A stretch of DNA of 64,000 nt from Chitinophaga sp. YR573 (GCF_900110995.1 NZ_FOJF01000001.1:4376803-4440802); one strand, 5' to 3'; numbered from the stretch's first letter, positions 35,361 through 44,781 are shown. A program made the numbers and translations. The notes: generated by a model from the letters alone, not told the origin.

Positions 35361-37208
35361 TTAACAGTTAATGTTCACCATTCCACCCACTATATCAGTA
35401 GTGGTATTGCCATTCATTTTAATACTCAGACTGCTGATATCTACTTTGGTTTTTCCTACTACCTCATAGTGTTCTGCATTCAGCTTCATATTAGCAGTAC
35501 TGATCATCTCATGCAGTGTATCTGCTGTAGTGGTGACTTTATCTGCTGCCGTATCTATTTTATTCGCTTTATTATCTATTGTAATCTGTGCAGGGCCTTC
35601 TCCTATCACTACGAGTTCGGATCCTTTAATATGGATTTCTTTGGAGATAAACTCTATCTTATTAGGCGCATCCACTATAATATGATCATCTGTTTTTACG
35701 GTCACCAGTGTCTGTGAATTGATAGTAATATTGCCGGCACCATCCATCGCCATAGAGCTGCCGTTTTTATCAGTAACGGTTACACTGCCTGCGGCATCAT
35801 TCAGTACAATCATATTACCACTGCGTGTTTTAAGCGCTTTCACATCATTGCCTGCATTACCGTAACTGCTCTTGGCCTTACCATTATATGTACTGCCTAT
35901 TACAAAAGGCTGTTCAGCATTACCGCCTTCAAATTCCGCTATAATTTCTTCTCCTACTTCAGGCATAATAAACAACCCTTTATCTCCACCACCGGAAGAA
36001 GATACCACCCTTATCCAGGGTGTTTGTCCCTGCTGCATCCAGCGGAACTTCACCTTAATACGTCCTAATCCTTTAGGATCATTATTTTCTACTACAGTTG
36101 CAGATTGCGGTTCGCAGTAGGGGATATTACTAAGGTCTACATGCGGAGTAGCAACATCAGCGGGTATGCCTTCAAACATATTATGATAGCTGCCATTGGC
36201 GCTACAGTAATGACGTACGCCTGTTACCATAAATTCCCCATGATGCTGTTCCTGTGAAAAAGCAGATTCATTGATACTAACAGTATCGCCAATACGGAAA
36301 GAAGGATTGGTACTGCTGCCTTTTAATACGACCATCTTCGCCAGCTGCCCTTTTTTCTTCAGCATGGTCATCTTATCTATCTGGGATTTGGCACTGCTGT
36401 TAAAGGCATAGTTCATTTTATATAAACCTTCGCGGCTGTATAACTTCGTGCTTATTTCATGTGCATGTTGCGAATAGGCATTCATCTTACCTACTTCTTT
36501 CGCCTGGGTATTATCTTCCACCACTGTATCCTGGCGATAGTCGTATCCGTTAAGACGTGCATTATTCGGCCGCACGGATAATTCAATATTAAAATCAAGT
36601 AAATCTACCTGGTGAGTGAGTACTGTTTTCTGTGGTGTATATTTACCAAAGATCTGTTGCTGTCCATCATAGAAAAACCACTCCCCATATCTTTCAGACA
36701 ATCTCTTGATAAAAGAATAAGAAGTTTCTTTATACTGAACAATATACTTCTGTGCTTCTTTAGTCTCCGGACTGATAGTCGTTCTGAGTACATTAGGAGG
36801 ATAGCTCTTTACAGTAGTGGAAACAATATCCGACAATGATTTATTTTCAAATGCAGCAATGTGCGGATCATCTTCCAGTAGTATACTCGGGCTTTGTCCT
36901 TTGATGATACAATGACCATGTGTGCCATCGCCCTGTTTACCAGTGGTAATATTCATCACAATTCCTTTGAAGATCAGGTTTTTTACACCAGACAGTTGCT
37001 CTGCCGGTGCCACATTGATCTCTACTTCTTCTCCCAGGAATTTGGTAGCGGCACCTGAAATACCTCCACCCAGTTTTTCAAACCAGTCATAGCTGACATA
37101 TATCTCAAAATCGTGATGACCATTAATGTATTGTCGCAGTTCTATCGTATGAAACGTTTCGAACTGTTGTCCGGCAATGGAAAAAGAAGTTTTTGTATTA
37201 AGCGCCAT
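35361..37208 (-). CDS. tssI: T6SS spike protein VgrG (TssI)
   Basis: Trimeric spike that tips the Hcp tube. The gp27-like part is at about residues 1-360 (FHTIELRQYINGHHDFEIYV, RYGEWFFYDGQQ, RIGDTVSIN); the gp5-like OB fold follows (VENNDPKGLGRIKVKFRWMQQGQTPWIRVVSS, GEEIIAEFEGGNAEQPFVIGS), then a repetitive beta-helix needle (SVTVTDKNGSSMAMDGAGNITINS). At 615 residues it has no extra toxin domain, so it delivers separate cargo, consistent with the adaptor and Rhs genes downstream. Confidence 0.95.
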   Translation of the reverse strand: MALNTKTSFSIAGQQFETFHTIELRQYINGHHDFEIYVSYDWFEKLGGGISGAATKFLGEEVEINVAPAEQLSGVKNLIFKGIVMNITTGKQGDGTHGHCIIKGQSPSILLEDDPHIAAFENKSLSDIVSTTVKSYPPNVLRTTISPETKEAQKYIVQYKETSYSFIKRLSERYGEWFFYDGQQQIFGKYTPQKTVLTHQVDLLDFNIELSVRPNNARLNGYDYRQDTVVEDNTQAKEVGKMNAYSQHAHEISTKLYSREGLYKMNYAFNSSAKSQIDKMTMLKKKGQLAKMVVLKGSSTNPSFRIGDTVSINESAFSQEQHHGEFMVTGVRHYCSANGSYHNMFEGIPADVATPHVDLSNIPYCEPQSATVVENNDPKGLGRIKVKFRWMQQGQTPWIRVVSSSGGGDKGLFIMPEVGEEIIAEFEGGNAEQPFVIGSTYNGKAKSSYGNAGNDVKALKTRSGNMIVLNDAAGSVTVTDKNGSSMAMDGAGNITINSQTLVTVKTDDHIIVDAPNKIEFISKEIHIKGSELVVIGEGPAQITIDNKANKIDTAADKVTTTADTLHEMISTANMKLNAEHYEVVGKTKVDISSLSIKMNGNTTTDIVGGMVNINC

Positions 37209-37220
37209 GATGTTAATATT

Positions 37221-37994
37221 TTAATTCTTTTCTTTCAGAATAAGAGGCTTGCTAAGAAGTCCGTCCTTTTGTTGGGGATGCAGTACAACATCTGCACCAT
37301 TGAATGCTACATTAAAGCCAGAGAAAGTAATTACTCCCTGTTTGTTGGATGTTAACTGAAAAGTGCTGCCGGATGTGATGGTCCAGGCATTGTATCCCGG
37401 TAACCCGCTAAGGTTCCCGTTTGCATCGGTATGTATATTGTCATATAACAGTTTACCATTGCCATCATATACGTCAAATTGTTTGCCTCTGAAATAGTAA
37501 GCGAGATAGTTATTGGTATGCATCCATAAAGGAGTGCCTGTCTTTTCTTTAGGTACTTTTGCAAACTGTACAGAATCTGTTCTTCCATCTTTACGACCAA
37601 TACCCAGCCACAGATCTTCTTTATTATTATGACTGATTAATGTAAAGGATGCATCTTCAAACAAAGAAGATTGTCCGCCATTAAAGATGGGTTTATCCAG
37701 TTGCCATATCTTTCTGTCGGGCAGTACTTTTTCCCTGCTGATATGTACAGGGAAATATTCCGCACCATATGTATAGATACTGACGTTGTTGGACAGAATA
37801 CGCAGAGAAGAGATAGGGCTGAGGTATTTGGAAAAGTCTACTGCTTTCCAGAAGGAGTCTTCCGGGGGATGCTGTTTGCGGGCATCCAAATAACTTTTAG
37901 GCATCCATACTGCGTTGTCTACTGTCACAGTTTGTGCAATAGCAGAAGTAGCAAATGCCAGTAAAAGGGTTATATACAAAATGGATCTTTTCAT
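37221..37994 (-). CDS. Putative periplasmic immunity protein for the Tae4-type amidase
   Basis: 257 residues with a signal peptide (to AIAQ), predicted periplasmic, mostly beta. It starts 5 bp after the amidase stop. Tae effectors act on peptidoglycan in the periplasm, so an exported partner is expected. Known Tai4 proteins are about half this size and I see no resemblance, so this may be an unrelated immunity family. A structural role is possible but less likely given the spacing. Confidence 0.55.
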   Translation of the reverse strand: MKRSILYITLLLAFATSAIAQTVTVDNAVWMPKSYLDARKQHPPEDSFWKAVDFSKYLSPISSLRILSNNVSIYTYGAEYFPVHISREKVLPDRKIWQLDKPIFNGGQSSLFEDASFTLISHNNKEDLWLGIGRKDGRTDSVQFAKVPKEKTGTPLWMHTNNYLAYYFRGKQFDVYDGNGKLLYDNIHTDANGNLSGLPGYNAWTITSGSTFQLTSNKQGVITFSGFNVAFNGADVVLHPQQKDGLLSKPLILKEKN

Positions 37995-37999
37995 ACACT

Positions 38000-38497
38000 T
38001 TAATTTACTTCCCAGAACCAGATCTGTTTCACACGATTATCATTCGTATAATCTCCGGTGGCTGTCTGTATCTGTGCGTTTACGTGATATAACAGATCTA
38101 TATGATCTCCTGAATTATTTGTTCCGTAAAAATCCTTGAAGAAGATAATGCCGTTTTTAGACCAGTACTGATTACTGATGAAATCGTTTTTCTGTGCAGC
38201 ATTACTACAATCGATGATCACAGGTTTACCATAATTACGCCATATCCAGGTAGCCAGGCTTTCAGCGCCCCTTGCATATCCGTGGGTGCATTTGGGGTCT
38301 GTATAATTGGCCAGGCTTACTCCTGATTTAATAAGACAGTACGACATCCTGATAGCGCACTGGTTTTCGTACTGATAAATTCCATTGCGGTCTTTCTCAT
38401 CACACGGCATTGCGTGGCTACTACCGGGAGGAGCATCCCTGTCATGCGGATAGCTACTCCATAATGTGCTGAAAGACGGAAATTTCTTGATTCCCAT
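38000..38497 (-). CDS. T6SS amidase effector, Tae4 family
   Basis: 165 residues, no signal peptide. The N-terminus PSFSTLWSSYP and the block ENQCAIRMSYCLIKSGV match Tae4, with catalytic Cys47. GDHIDLLY supplies the catalytic His132. Tae4 enzymes cleave between D-Glu and mDAP in peptide stems of Gram-negative peptidoglycan. The gene is flanked by hcp2 (11 bp upstream) and the presumed immunity gene (5 bp downstream). Other NlpC/P60-like amidases are less likely because of the NQCAIR block. Confidence 0.85.
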   Translation of the reverse strand: MGIKKFPSFSTLWSSYPHDRDAPPGSSHAMPCDEKDRNGIYQYENQCAIRMSYCLIKSGVSLANYTDPKCTHGYARGAESLATWIWRNYGKPVIIDCSNAAQKNDFISNQYWSKNGIIFFKDFYGTNNSGDHIDLLYHVNAQIQTATGDYTNDNRVKQIWFWEVN

Positions 38498-38508
38498 TAT
38501 GTGTAAAA

Positions 38509-38901
38509 TTAAGCCTGAGGCCAGGGGTTCTGAAACGTGGAACTGCCCAGTTGTACTTCTCTCGCAGAGAGTACCAGTTTTATCTGCATAGGTATTTCAC
38601 CACTTGCATGAAAATGCTCAAAGTATTCTACACAATAAGCATCAGTAAATTTCAGCTCTTTCATTTTAGACATCGCATCACGGCGAAAGAAAACAATACT
38701 GCCACTTTTAGTCTGTGTATTGGATATCATCCAGTCGAACAATGATGTATTACCATCTGATTCAAGTAATACTGTGAGTGAGCCTCCTGTGGGTCGGGCA
38801 GCGGGTTTTCCGTTATGATCTGTATGTTGCGAAAAAGAAAATTGGCAATCCAGTACGTTGATTTCTTCTCCGTCTAATCGCATTACTGCTTTGAATGACA
38901 T
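38509..38901 (-). CDS. tssD: Hcp-like tube protein (TssD), cargo-linked copy
   Basis: 130 residues, Bacteroidota Hcp type: MSFKAVMRLDGEEINVLDCQFSFSQ, TGGSLTVLLES, LFDWMISN, LKFTDAYCVEYFEHF and LVLSAREVQLG. Paralogue of hcp1 at 53137 with clear divergence. As first gene of the cargo operon, directly before tae4, it may carry the small amidase inside its ring, as shown for other Tae effectors. Confidence 0.9.
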   Translation of the reverse strand: MSFKAVMRLDGEEINVLDCQFSFSQHTDHNGKPAARPTGGSLTVLLESDGNTSLFDWMISNTQTKSGSIVFFRRDAMSKMKELKFTDAYCVEYFEHFHASGEIPMQIKLVLSAREVQLGSSTFQNPWPQA

Positions 38902-39326
38902 ACTTGTTAGGTTTTTGGATTAACTATAACTACAAATAAAGACAAATGGTCGGTACGAAAATAAATTATTCTGCCAGATAATCAGCATCATTTTGAAAAA
39001 ATTAACTGATAACAGGGAGTAATTTATAATGGTATAATATGTTACTTTTATCTAAAATGATTATTAATTGATATTTGTTTAAAATGGTTAACTCTGATAA
39101 AGATGATTGATTGAGAATTGCTTAACTGTAATTGACATAGCAGTGTATAAAAGTGATTACACATACACTGCTATATTTACAGCACTCATATAAGCCCCTA
39201 TAGCGCATTTCAACAGCGTAATAAATAATTCATATACATTTTAGCTGTATCTTTATCCCTGTTAATAATGCCCATATAATCGTAACCCTTTTTAAATAAT
39301 AAACGGAAAAACCTATAAGTTAACTA
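38902..39326. promoter_or_regulatory. Divergent T6SS intergenic region with inverted repeat
   Basis: 425 AT-rich bases between hcp2 (minus) and tssH (plus), no credible ORF. It holds a perfect 12-bp inverted repeat, ATAGCAGTGTAT (39137-39148) and ATACACTGCTAT (39163-39174), 14 nt apart. No exact TAnnTTTG box was found on either side, so promoter positions stay open. It must carry the start signals of both T6SS blocks. Confidence 0.5.
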
Positions 39327-41774
39327 ATGACCCTGGCTACGTATACAATATATGCTCCGGAAGTGCAGGCCACCATTCGCATTGCACAAGCCCTCGCAAA
39401 AGAACACCATCATGTGCATTATACTCCTGCGCACCTGTTACTCGCATGTTTACATAGAGAAATAAATTTATCTGCTTCTTTACAGGCCATGGATATTGAT
39501 ATCTATTACCTGGAAGAATGGGCAGAAGTACGACTGGATAGTTTGCCTAAAGCAACAAGACCATCTGATGAGCCTGAACCGGATGAACACGCTGCTAACG
39601 TATTACAGGAAGCAGATGCGGTAAGACTGGAATACGACCTTGATGCAGCAGATGCCTGGTGCGTACTGATAGCATTAAGTACCCCCGGAGTAGGATTTTC
39701 ATATGAGCAGTTGAAGACATTCCCGTTGCAACGTGAACAGTTACTTACTCATTTCAGTAAGACTGCGGCACAACCTGCAGCGAAGTCTAACGGTACTGGT
39801 AAAACGACCGCACTCAGGTATATCTATCGCCTTACTGATCCGCAACGTCTGCAATCTGAACATGCACTCGCAGGCCGGGATGCAGAGGTGCGTACCATGA
39901 TAGAAATCCTTACCCGTAAGGGACGTTCCAGCATCCTGCTGATAGGAGAGGGAGGTATAGGCAAAACATCTATGGCTACTGCACTGGCACGTGCCATCAT
40001 TAATAAACAGGCGCCATCACAATTACATAATACCGATGTATACACACTGGACTATGGTACATTCATCGCCGGTGCTGCTTATAAAAACGAACTGGAAGAC
40101 CGCCTGCAACAAATCATTCAGCAATTACAAACTGCCGGCCGGCACATATTATTTATAGACAATCTGCATACCTTACTTGATAAGCAACCCAATACAGCCG
40201 GCGGCATCGCCAACGTATTAAAAGCTGCCCTCGGTAAAGGTGATATCACGGTTGTTGGTACCAGCACCCCGGAAGGTTTCCGCAAGCTGATAGAACCAGA
40301 CAGCCTGCTGCGTCACTGCTTTGAAACAATCACTTTATCAGAACCGGATGAAGCACTCGCTGCCCGTATGATCCAGGCAGTAGTACCTGACTACGAAAGC
40401 TACTACGGACTAACTGCTGATCATGAAGTGATAGCAGATGCTATCCGCCTCGCCCGCCGTTATCTCAAAGAACGCAGTCTGCCGGACAGTGCCATTAATT
40501 TGATGGACCGTACCCTGGCAGCCGTACGTACTACACAGGATACCGGTGAGCAAATTCTTGCCGATCTGAAAACCAAACTGGAAGTTGCAGGGGATAGCCG
40601 TCCGGAATTACTCTGGTGGTATCAGCAATTAAGGCAGCGTTTAAGCGCCTTATTGATTACAAGGCTACAGATAGACCAGGAGATCTCTAAAATCGAAGAT
40701 ACGGGCACTTTAAAGGCCATTCTGCTCAATCTGATTGAACAGTTGGAACCTATAGTGCAAAATAAGGCCACTGCGGTTACAACAACAGACCTGGCCACCA
40801 TGATTGCAGAAAGCACCGGTATTCCCCTGGGTAAGATCCAATCCGGGGAAAGGGAGCGACTGGTTAACATGGACAAAGAACTGCAAAAGCGTGTAGTCGG
40901 ACAGGACCATGCGCTTAAAACAGTAGCCGAAGCTATCCTGGAATCCCGCTCAGGATTGAGCCGGCCGGGACAACCAATAGGTTCGTTCTTCTTCCTGGGG
41001 CCAACGGGTACGGGTAAGACGGAACTGGCCAAATCTTTGGCAGACTTCTTGTTCCAGGATGAGCGGTCCATGATCCGGTTTGATATGTCTGAGTTTAAGG
41101 AAGAGCATTCTGCTGCTCTCCTGTATGGTGCGCCCCCGGGTTATGTAGGTTATGAGGAAGGAGGTTTACTGGTAAACAAGATCCGCCAGCAACCCTATGC
41201 CGTTGTATTGTTCGATGAGATTGAAAAAGCACACCCTTCCGTATTCGACATTTTTCTGCAGATAATGGATGAAGGTAAATTACACGACCGTCTTGGTAAA
41301 ACAGGTGATTTTTCCAATGCCCTTATTCTGTTCACTTCCAATATAGGTAGCGATGTGATTACGCAGTCGTTCCGCCAGGGTGTTATCCCACCTTCGCAAC
41401 AGTTAATGGAACTGATGACGCGTCACTTCCGCCCTGAATTCCTGGGCCGCTTAACAGAGATTGTTCCGTTTGGCCCGATTCAACAGGAAAATGTGGTGAA
41501 GATCTTCGATATTCATCTGCAACACTTACTGCAATTGCTGAAACAGCAGCAGATCTCCTTAGAGGTTTCGCTGGCAGCAAGACAGCAACTGGCCGCAGAA
41601 GGTTATTCCCCCTTATACGGGGCAAGACCGTTAAAAGAAGTAATCCGCAGCCGCCTGCGAAAACCATTGTCAAGGATGATTATTGAAGGTAGCCTGCAAC
41701 CCCATACGGCAGTTAAACTGGATATAGATAAGAACGGGGAGCTGCAATGGGACATAGTAGCATCAGAATTGTAA
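39327..41774 (+). CDS. tssH: T6SS sheath-recycling ATPase ClpV (TssH)
   Basis: Hexameric AAA+ unfoldase that disassembles the contracted sheath. Residues 1-150 are a Clp N domain (ALAKEHHHVHYTPAHLLLACL). NBD1 has Walker A GEGGIGKTS (Lys213) and a Walker B that reads LFIDNLHTLL, with Asn279 instead of the catalytic Glu. A middle coiled coil follows, then NBD2 with GPTGTGKTE (about 557-564) and VVLFDEIEKAHP, and the Clp D2-small domain (GARPLKEVIRSRLRKPLS). At 815 residues it is ClpV/ClpB-like; T6SS context decides ClpV. Confidence 0.93.
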   Translation: MTLATYTIYAPEVQATIRIAQALAKEHHHVHYTPAHLLLACLHREINLSASLQAMDIDIYYLEEWAEVRLDSLPKATRPSDEPEPDEHAANVLQEADAVRLEYDLDAADAWCVLIALSTPGVGFSYEQLKTFPLQREQLLTHFSKTAAQPAAKSNGTGKTTALRYIYRLTDPQRLQSEHALAGRDAEVRTMIEILTRKGRSSILLIGEGGIGKTSMATALARAIINKQAPSQLHNTDVYTLDYGTFIAGAAYKNELEDRLQQIIQQLQTAGRHILFIDNLHTLLDKQPNTAGGIANVLKAALGKGDITVVGTSTPEGFRKLIEPDSLLRHCFETITLSEPDEALAARMIQAVVPDYESYYGLTADHEVIADAIRLARRYLKERSLPDSAINLMDRTLAAVRTTQDTGEQILADLKTKLEVAGDSRPELLWWYQQLRQRLSALLITRLQIDQEISKIEDTGTLKAILLNLIEQLEPIVQNKATAVTTTDLATMIAESTGIPLGKIQSGERERLVNMDKELQKRVVGQDHALKTVAEAILESRSGLSRPGQPIGSFFFLGPTGTGKTELAKSLADFLFQDERSMIRFDMSEFKEEHSAALLYGAPPGYVGYEEGGLLVNKIRQQPYAVVLFDEIEKAHPSVFDIFLQIMDEGKLHDRLGKTGDFSNALILFTSNIGSDVITQSFRQGVIPPSQQLMELMTRHFRPEFLGRLTEIVPFGPIQQENVVKIFDIHLQHLLQLLKQQQISLEVSLAARQQLAAEGYSPLYGARPLKEVIRSRLRKPLSRMIIEGSLQPHTAVKLDIDKNGELQWDIVASEL

Positions 41775-41813
41775 GATACCATAGAGCATTTATTGTTGTA
41801 AAAACCACTTAAT

Positions 41814-42263
41814 ATGAATGATAATTACGGAATTGGCGGTAACGAAGTAAGACTCGACGCTAATGAGGCCATTATTGAAATCTCTCACAACCGGACATTG
41901 TTTGCTGAAAAGTTAACCCAGCAAACACCTGTTAAACCGGAAATAGTACAGGGATTAACAAGTGTAGAGGATGTGTTTGAGAACTACAAACCTTCCGTTA
42001 ACATGCTTTTTCATGACGCAGAAGGCCGCACAGTACCCGAAAGTCTGGAGTTCCATAACCTTGGGGACTTTGGTGTAAAAGGTATCACTGCCCAAAGCGA
42101 TTTTTTGAATAACCTGTCCACCGAAAAGGAACAGTACCTCAAAATCATGAAACATCTTAAAACAAATAAGATATTGAAAAGCGCACTGGCAGATCCTGCA
42201 GCAAGACAGGCATTACTAACTTCTGTAAAGTCATTACTGGCTGATCTGAAAAACAACAAATAA
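41814..42263 (+). CDS. tssB: T6SS contractile sheath small subunit TssB
   Basis: 149 residues with the TssB/VipA plan: an N-terminal strand region, the central PESLEFHNLGDFGVKGI that intertwines with TssC, and a helical C-terminus. It starts 39 bp after tssH and lies 18 bp before tssC, the usual pair. Confidence 0.88.
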   Translation: MNDNYGIGGNEVRLDANEAIIEISHNRTLFAEKLTQQTPVKPEIVQGLTSVEDVFENYKPSVNMLFHDAEGRTVPESLEFHNLGDFGVKGITAQSDFLNNLSTEKEQYLKIMKHLKTNKILKSALADPAARQALLTSVKSLLADLKNNK

Positions 42264-42281
42264 CCCATAATTCATTATCAT

Positions 42282-43658
42282 ATGGCAGAATTACAAAAAC
42301 AACCGGAGTCACAGGATCAGCTTCAGGCCACTCCCGGTCAGCAATCTGCATCCCTTGATCAAAGTTTGGATACATTGGCCAAATACGGCGGGTTCGATCT
42401 GCTGGAAGGTACGATCGAAGGCATACAGAATATCAATCCCGAACGTAAAGCACGTCGTAATATATTTTTAACAGAAAGCTCCAAAAAGAGTGAAAGGGAA
42501 AAGCTGAGAAAAACCCTGGAACTGTGGGAGAAAGTACTGACAGAAGCTCAGGACCTGCCTGATATGGTCAGCTTCTGTACAGAACATTCCGAACAGGCAG
42601 ACAGAATTCTCACCAATAACCTGTCAGAGGCAGTGGAAAGCACCCGCGAACTGGAACAATCCTATCGTAACGTGGCCCTGTTCTTTAAAAACACAGAGTC
42701 AGATAAAGTAAAGAACGTTGCCTTCATCAATGCTGATCCGGATCAGTTAAAAGATCTGGACAACACACGTTTCATCGATGCGGTGCAACAGGAACTGGTA
42801 TCGAACTACGACCGTTTAGACCTGCGTGGTAACTATAGTCTGCTGGTAATACCCGGTTACTTAGGGTCCAATAAAGTGATAGAAAAATGGGCCAAGATCG
42901 CGTATGAAAATAAAGCGATGCTGGTAACAGATTTCTCTCACCTGGATGCACCGGACGATGTGATGGAAATGTTTGAACTCGCTAACCTTACCGGTGGTGA
43001 AGTACATCGTTCCAATGTGATCATGTCCTGTAACTGGCTGGTTGGTCGTGGTAAGTTTGATGAAATTCATGAAGAGGATAATCTCTATATTCCACCTTCC
43101 GGTGCACTGGCAGGTAAGATCTATAAAACACTGATGTCTCAGGTAACTGCCGGTAAGAAATTCGGTGGTATCAATGAGGTAGATGGCGTGAAATTCGAAC
43201 TGAAGAAAAGTGAAATTGCCAGCCTGGAAAAAATGGGATTGATCCCTATGGTAAAGGAGTATGGTAAGGTAATGGCCTTTAGTGCGAAAACATTATTCAA
43301 CGGAGATAACCTTGGTTTACAGACTTACTCCGTTGTACGTGTATTTGACTACGTTACAAAAGTACTGATGGACTTCCTTAACCGTCGCGCTTTCGAAAAC
43401 TTCAATGCCAATACCCGAAAAGACCTGATGAAGCAGATCATCCGTTTCCTGGACAGTATTACCGGTCCGGAAAAACTGATAGAGGATTTCAATATCCGCC
43501 GCTTTGAACAGGATACTATTCAAAAAGACTTAATCCACCTGGATATTCACCTCAAACCATATTTCCCTGCAAAGAACTTCCTGATTAAAATGGAAGGACA
43601 TAAAGGAGAAGATATGAACAACGAGTGGGATACTGAATATGAACAGGATAAATCATGA
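42282..43658 (+). CDS. tssC: T6SS contractile sheath large subunit TssC
   Basis: 458 residues, TssC/VipB (DUF5458-like). Motifs include LRGNYSLLVIPGYLGSNKVIEKWA, CNWLVGRGKFDEIHEEDNLYIPPSGALAGK, and QTYSVVRVFDYVTKVLMDFLNRRAFEN. It forms the sheath with TssB. The tail is charged (GEDMNNEWDTEYEQDKS). A 259-bp gap with a nested palindrome separates it from the next plus gene. Confidence 0.93.
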   Translation: MAELQKQPESQDQLQATPGQQSASLDQSLDTLAKYGGFDLLEGTIEGIQNINPERKARRNIFLTESSKKSEREKLRKTLELWEKVLTEAQDLPDMVSFCTEHSEQADRILTNNLSEAVESTRELEQSYRNVALFFKNTESDKVKNVAFINADPDQLKDLDNTRFIDAVQQELVSNYDRLDLRGNYSLLVIPGYLGSNKVIEKWAKIAYENKAMLVTDFSHLDAPDDVMEMFELANLTGGEVHRSNVIMSCNWLVGRGKFDEIHEEDNLYIPPSGALAGKIYKTLMSQVTAGKKFGGINEVDGVKFELKKSEIASLEKMGLIPMVKEYGKVMAFSAKTLFNGDNLGLQTYSVVRVFDYVTKVLMDFLNRRAFENFNANTRKDLMKQIIRFLDSITGPEKLIEDFNIRRFEQDTIQKDLIHLDIHLKPYFPAKNFLIKMEGHKGEDMNNEWDTEYEQDKS

Positions 43659-43730
43659 TTTCAAGTAGCAAGCACCATCAGAAGGTTATTGCTTGTGAAA
43701 AATGTCTATTCATATATACTAAGTAATCTG

Positions 43731-43885
43731 GCTCCGTTAGGAGCCCCGTGTTTGTAGAAATATGACACACTAAGTAAAACAGACTCCGTAGGAGTCCCCT
43801 TAAAGTAGTAAAATAGGGGACTCCTATGGAGTCTAAATTAAATATCACAATTTATTTGCTACAAACACGAAGCTCCTAACGGAGC
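43731..43885. repeat. Nested inverted repeat between tssC and VirB9-like gene
   Basis: The outer arms (43731-43757 and 43859-43885) pair over 27 bases with two mismatches and begin GCTCCGTTAGGAGC. The inner arms (43781-43800 and 43815-43834) pair over 20 bases with one mismatch and begin AGACTCCGTAGGAGTC. Each arm is itself a short palindrome, and both left arms are preceded by ACTAAGTAA. The whole can fold into one long stem or several hairpins. No ORF lies inside. Confidence 0.85.
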
Positions 43886-43917
43886 TTTGATTGCAAATCA
43901 TCTTGTAGTTAAATAGA

Positions 43918-44778
43918 ATGGAAAAGAATTATCAGATGAAGCATGCGTTAACAGTCTTCTGCTGTTTATTGTTTTGGAATAGCGTGCTTGGACAAAAACA
44001 GACAGATAGCATTATTACAACTAAAGGCGCTGTCACCCTTATCACCTGTGGAGCTGCGATAAGTACATTTCAAATTGGAGATGGTAAAAATTCAGATTAT
44101 GATTACCGGATTGTAGATGGAACTATCGTGTTCATAAGGCCCATCGTTGCCAATCCAAGAACAACGAACCTGGTCATTCGTGAAGGAGAGAATATCCACT
44201 ACATGATCCTCGCATTCCGGGATAAGGTAGACCTTTCCCGTTTAAAGTATACGCTGTCTCCTGCTAAAGGTGGCGCGGCAAAAGGTACAGAACAGCCGCA
44301 GCAATCTGCAACACCGGAAGAGGAAGAAGAGCCGGCAGTTACATCAAATATTGATACTGTAACGGTAAGCCGTATAGCCAGCGACTTTATGCAGCAGAAA
44401 AGGGTCAGCCATCAGTACGAAACAACGGCAGATGGTATCACGCTCAATTTCTCACAGGTAATGATACTGGATAGCCTGGTATACTTCTGCTTCCACATTA
44501 AAAACCGGACAAACGATCCTTACATCATTGGCAAAACAACGCTGATGCATAAAACAGTGAAGGATTCTGCGGTGCTTAATCCAATGCCGGTTCTTTATAG
44601 AAAAGCTAATACTACATTGGCTGCCAGAGGCGAACAACAACTGGTGTATGTAACAACAGCCCCGGTTTTTAAAAAGAATGATGAAGTGATTATGGTGATT
44701 TATAACGGACTGAATAAAGATCAGGTAGTACTATACACACCCGTAAGTGCTTTCCCTAAGTATATGATCAGTAAATAA
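43918..44778 (+). CDS. VirB9/TraN-like periplasmic protein in T6SS operon
   Basis: 286 residues with a signal peptide (to VLGQ); an alternative ATG at 43936 makes the signal more compact. Residues 30-110 follow the VirB9/TraN N-terminal pattern: IITTKGAVTLITCGAAISTFQIGDG, VFIRPIVANPRTTNLVI, IHYMILAFRD. An acidic Glu/Pro/Gln linker (about 120-140) leads to a second beta domain with LVYFCFHIKNRTNDPYIIGKT, as in TraN/DUF4138 proteins. It lies 3 bp before a lytic transglycosylase. It may be part of the T6SS envelope channel; no named Tss component is assigned. Confidence 0.6.
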   Translation: MEKNYQMKHALTVFCCLLFWNSVLGQKQTDSIITTKGAVTLITCGAAISTFQIGDGKNSDYDYRIVDGTIVFIRPIVANPRTTNLVIREGENIHYMILAFRDKVDLSRLKYTLSPAKGGAAKGTEQPQQSATPEEEEEPAVTSNIDTVTVSRIASDFMQQKRVSHQYETTADGITLNFSQVMILDSLVYFCFHIKNRTNDPYIIGKTTLMHKTVKDSAVLNPMPVLYRKANTTLAARGEQQLVYVTTAPVFKKNDEVIMVIYNGLNKDQVVLYTPVSAFPKYMISK

Positions 44779-44781
44779 AAC

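Noticed and set aside
43731-43885. CRISPR array
   Set aside because: Only paired inverted units, no series of equal direct repeats with unique spacers, and no cas genes in the window.
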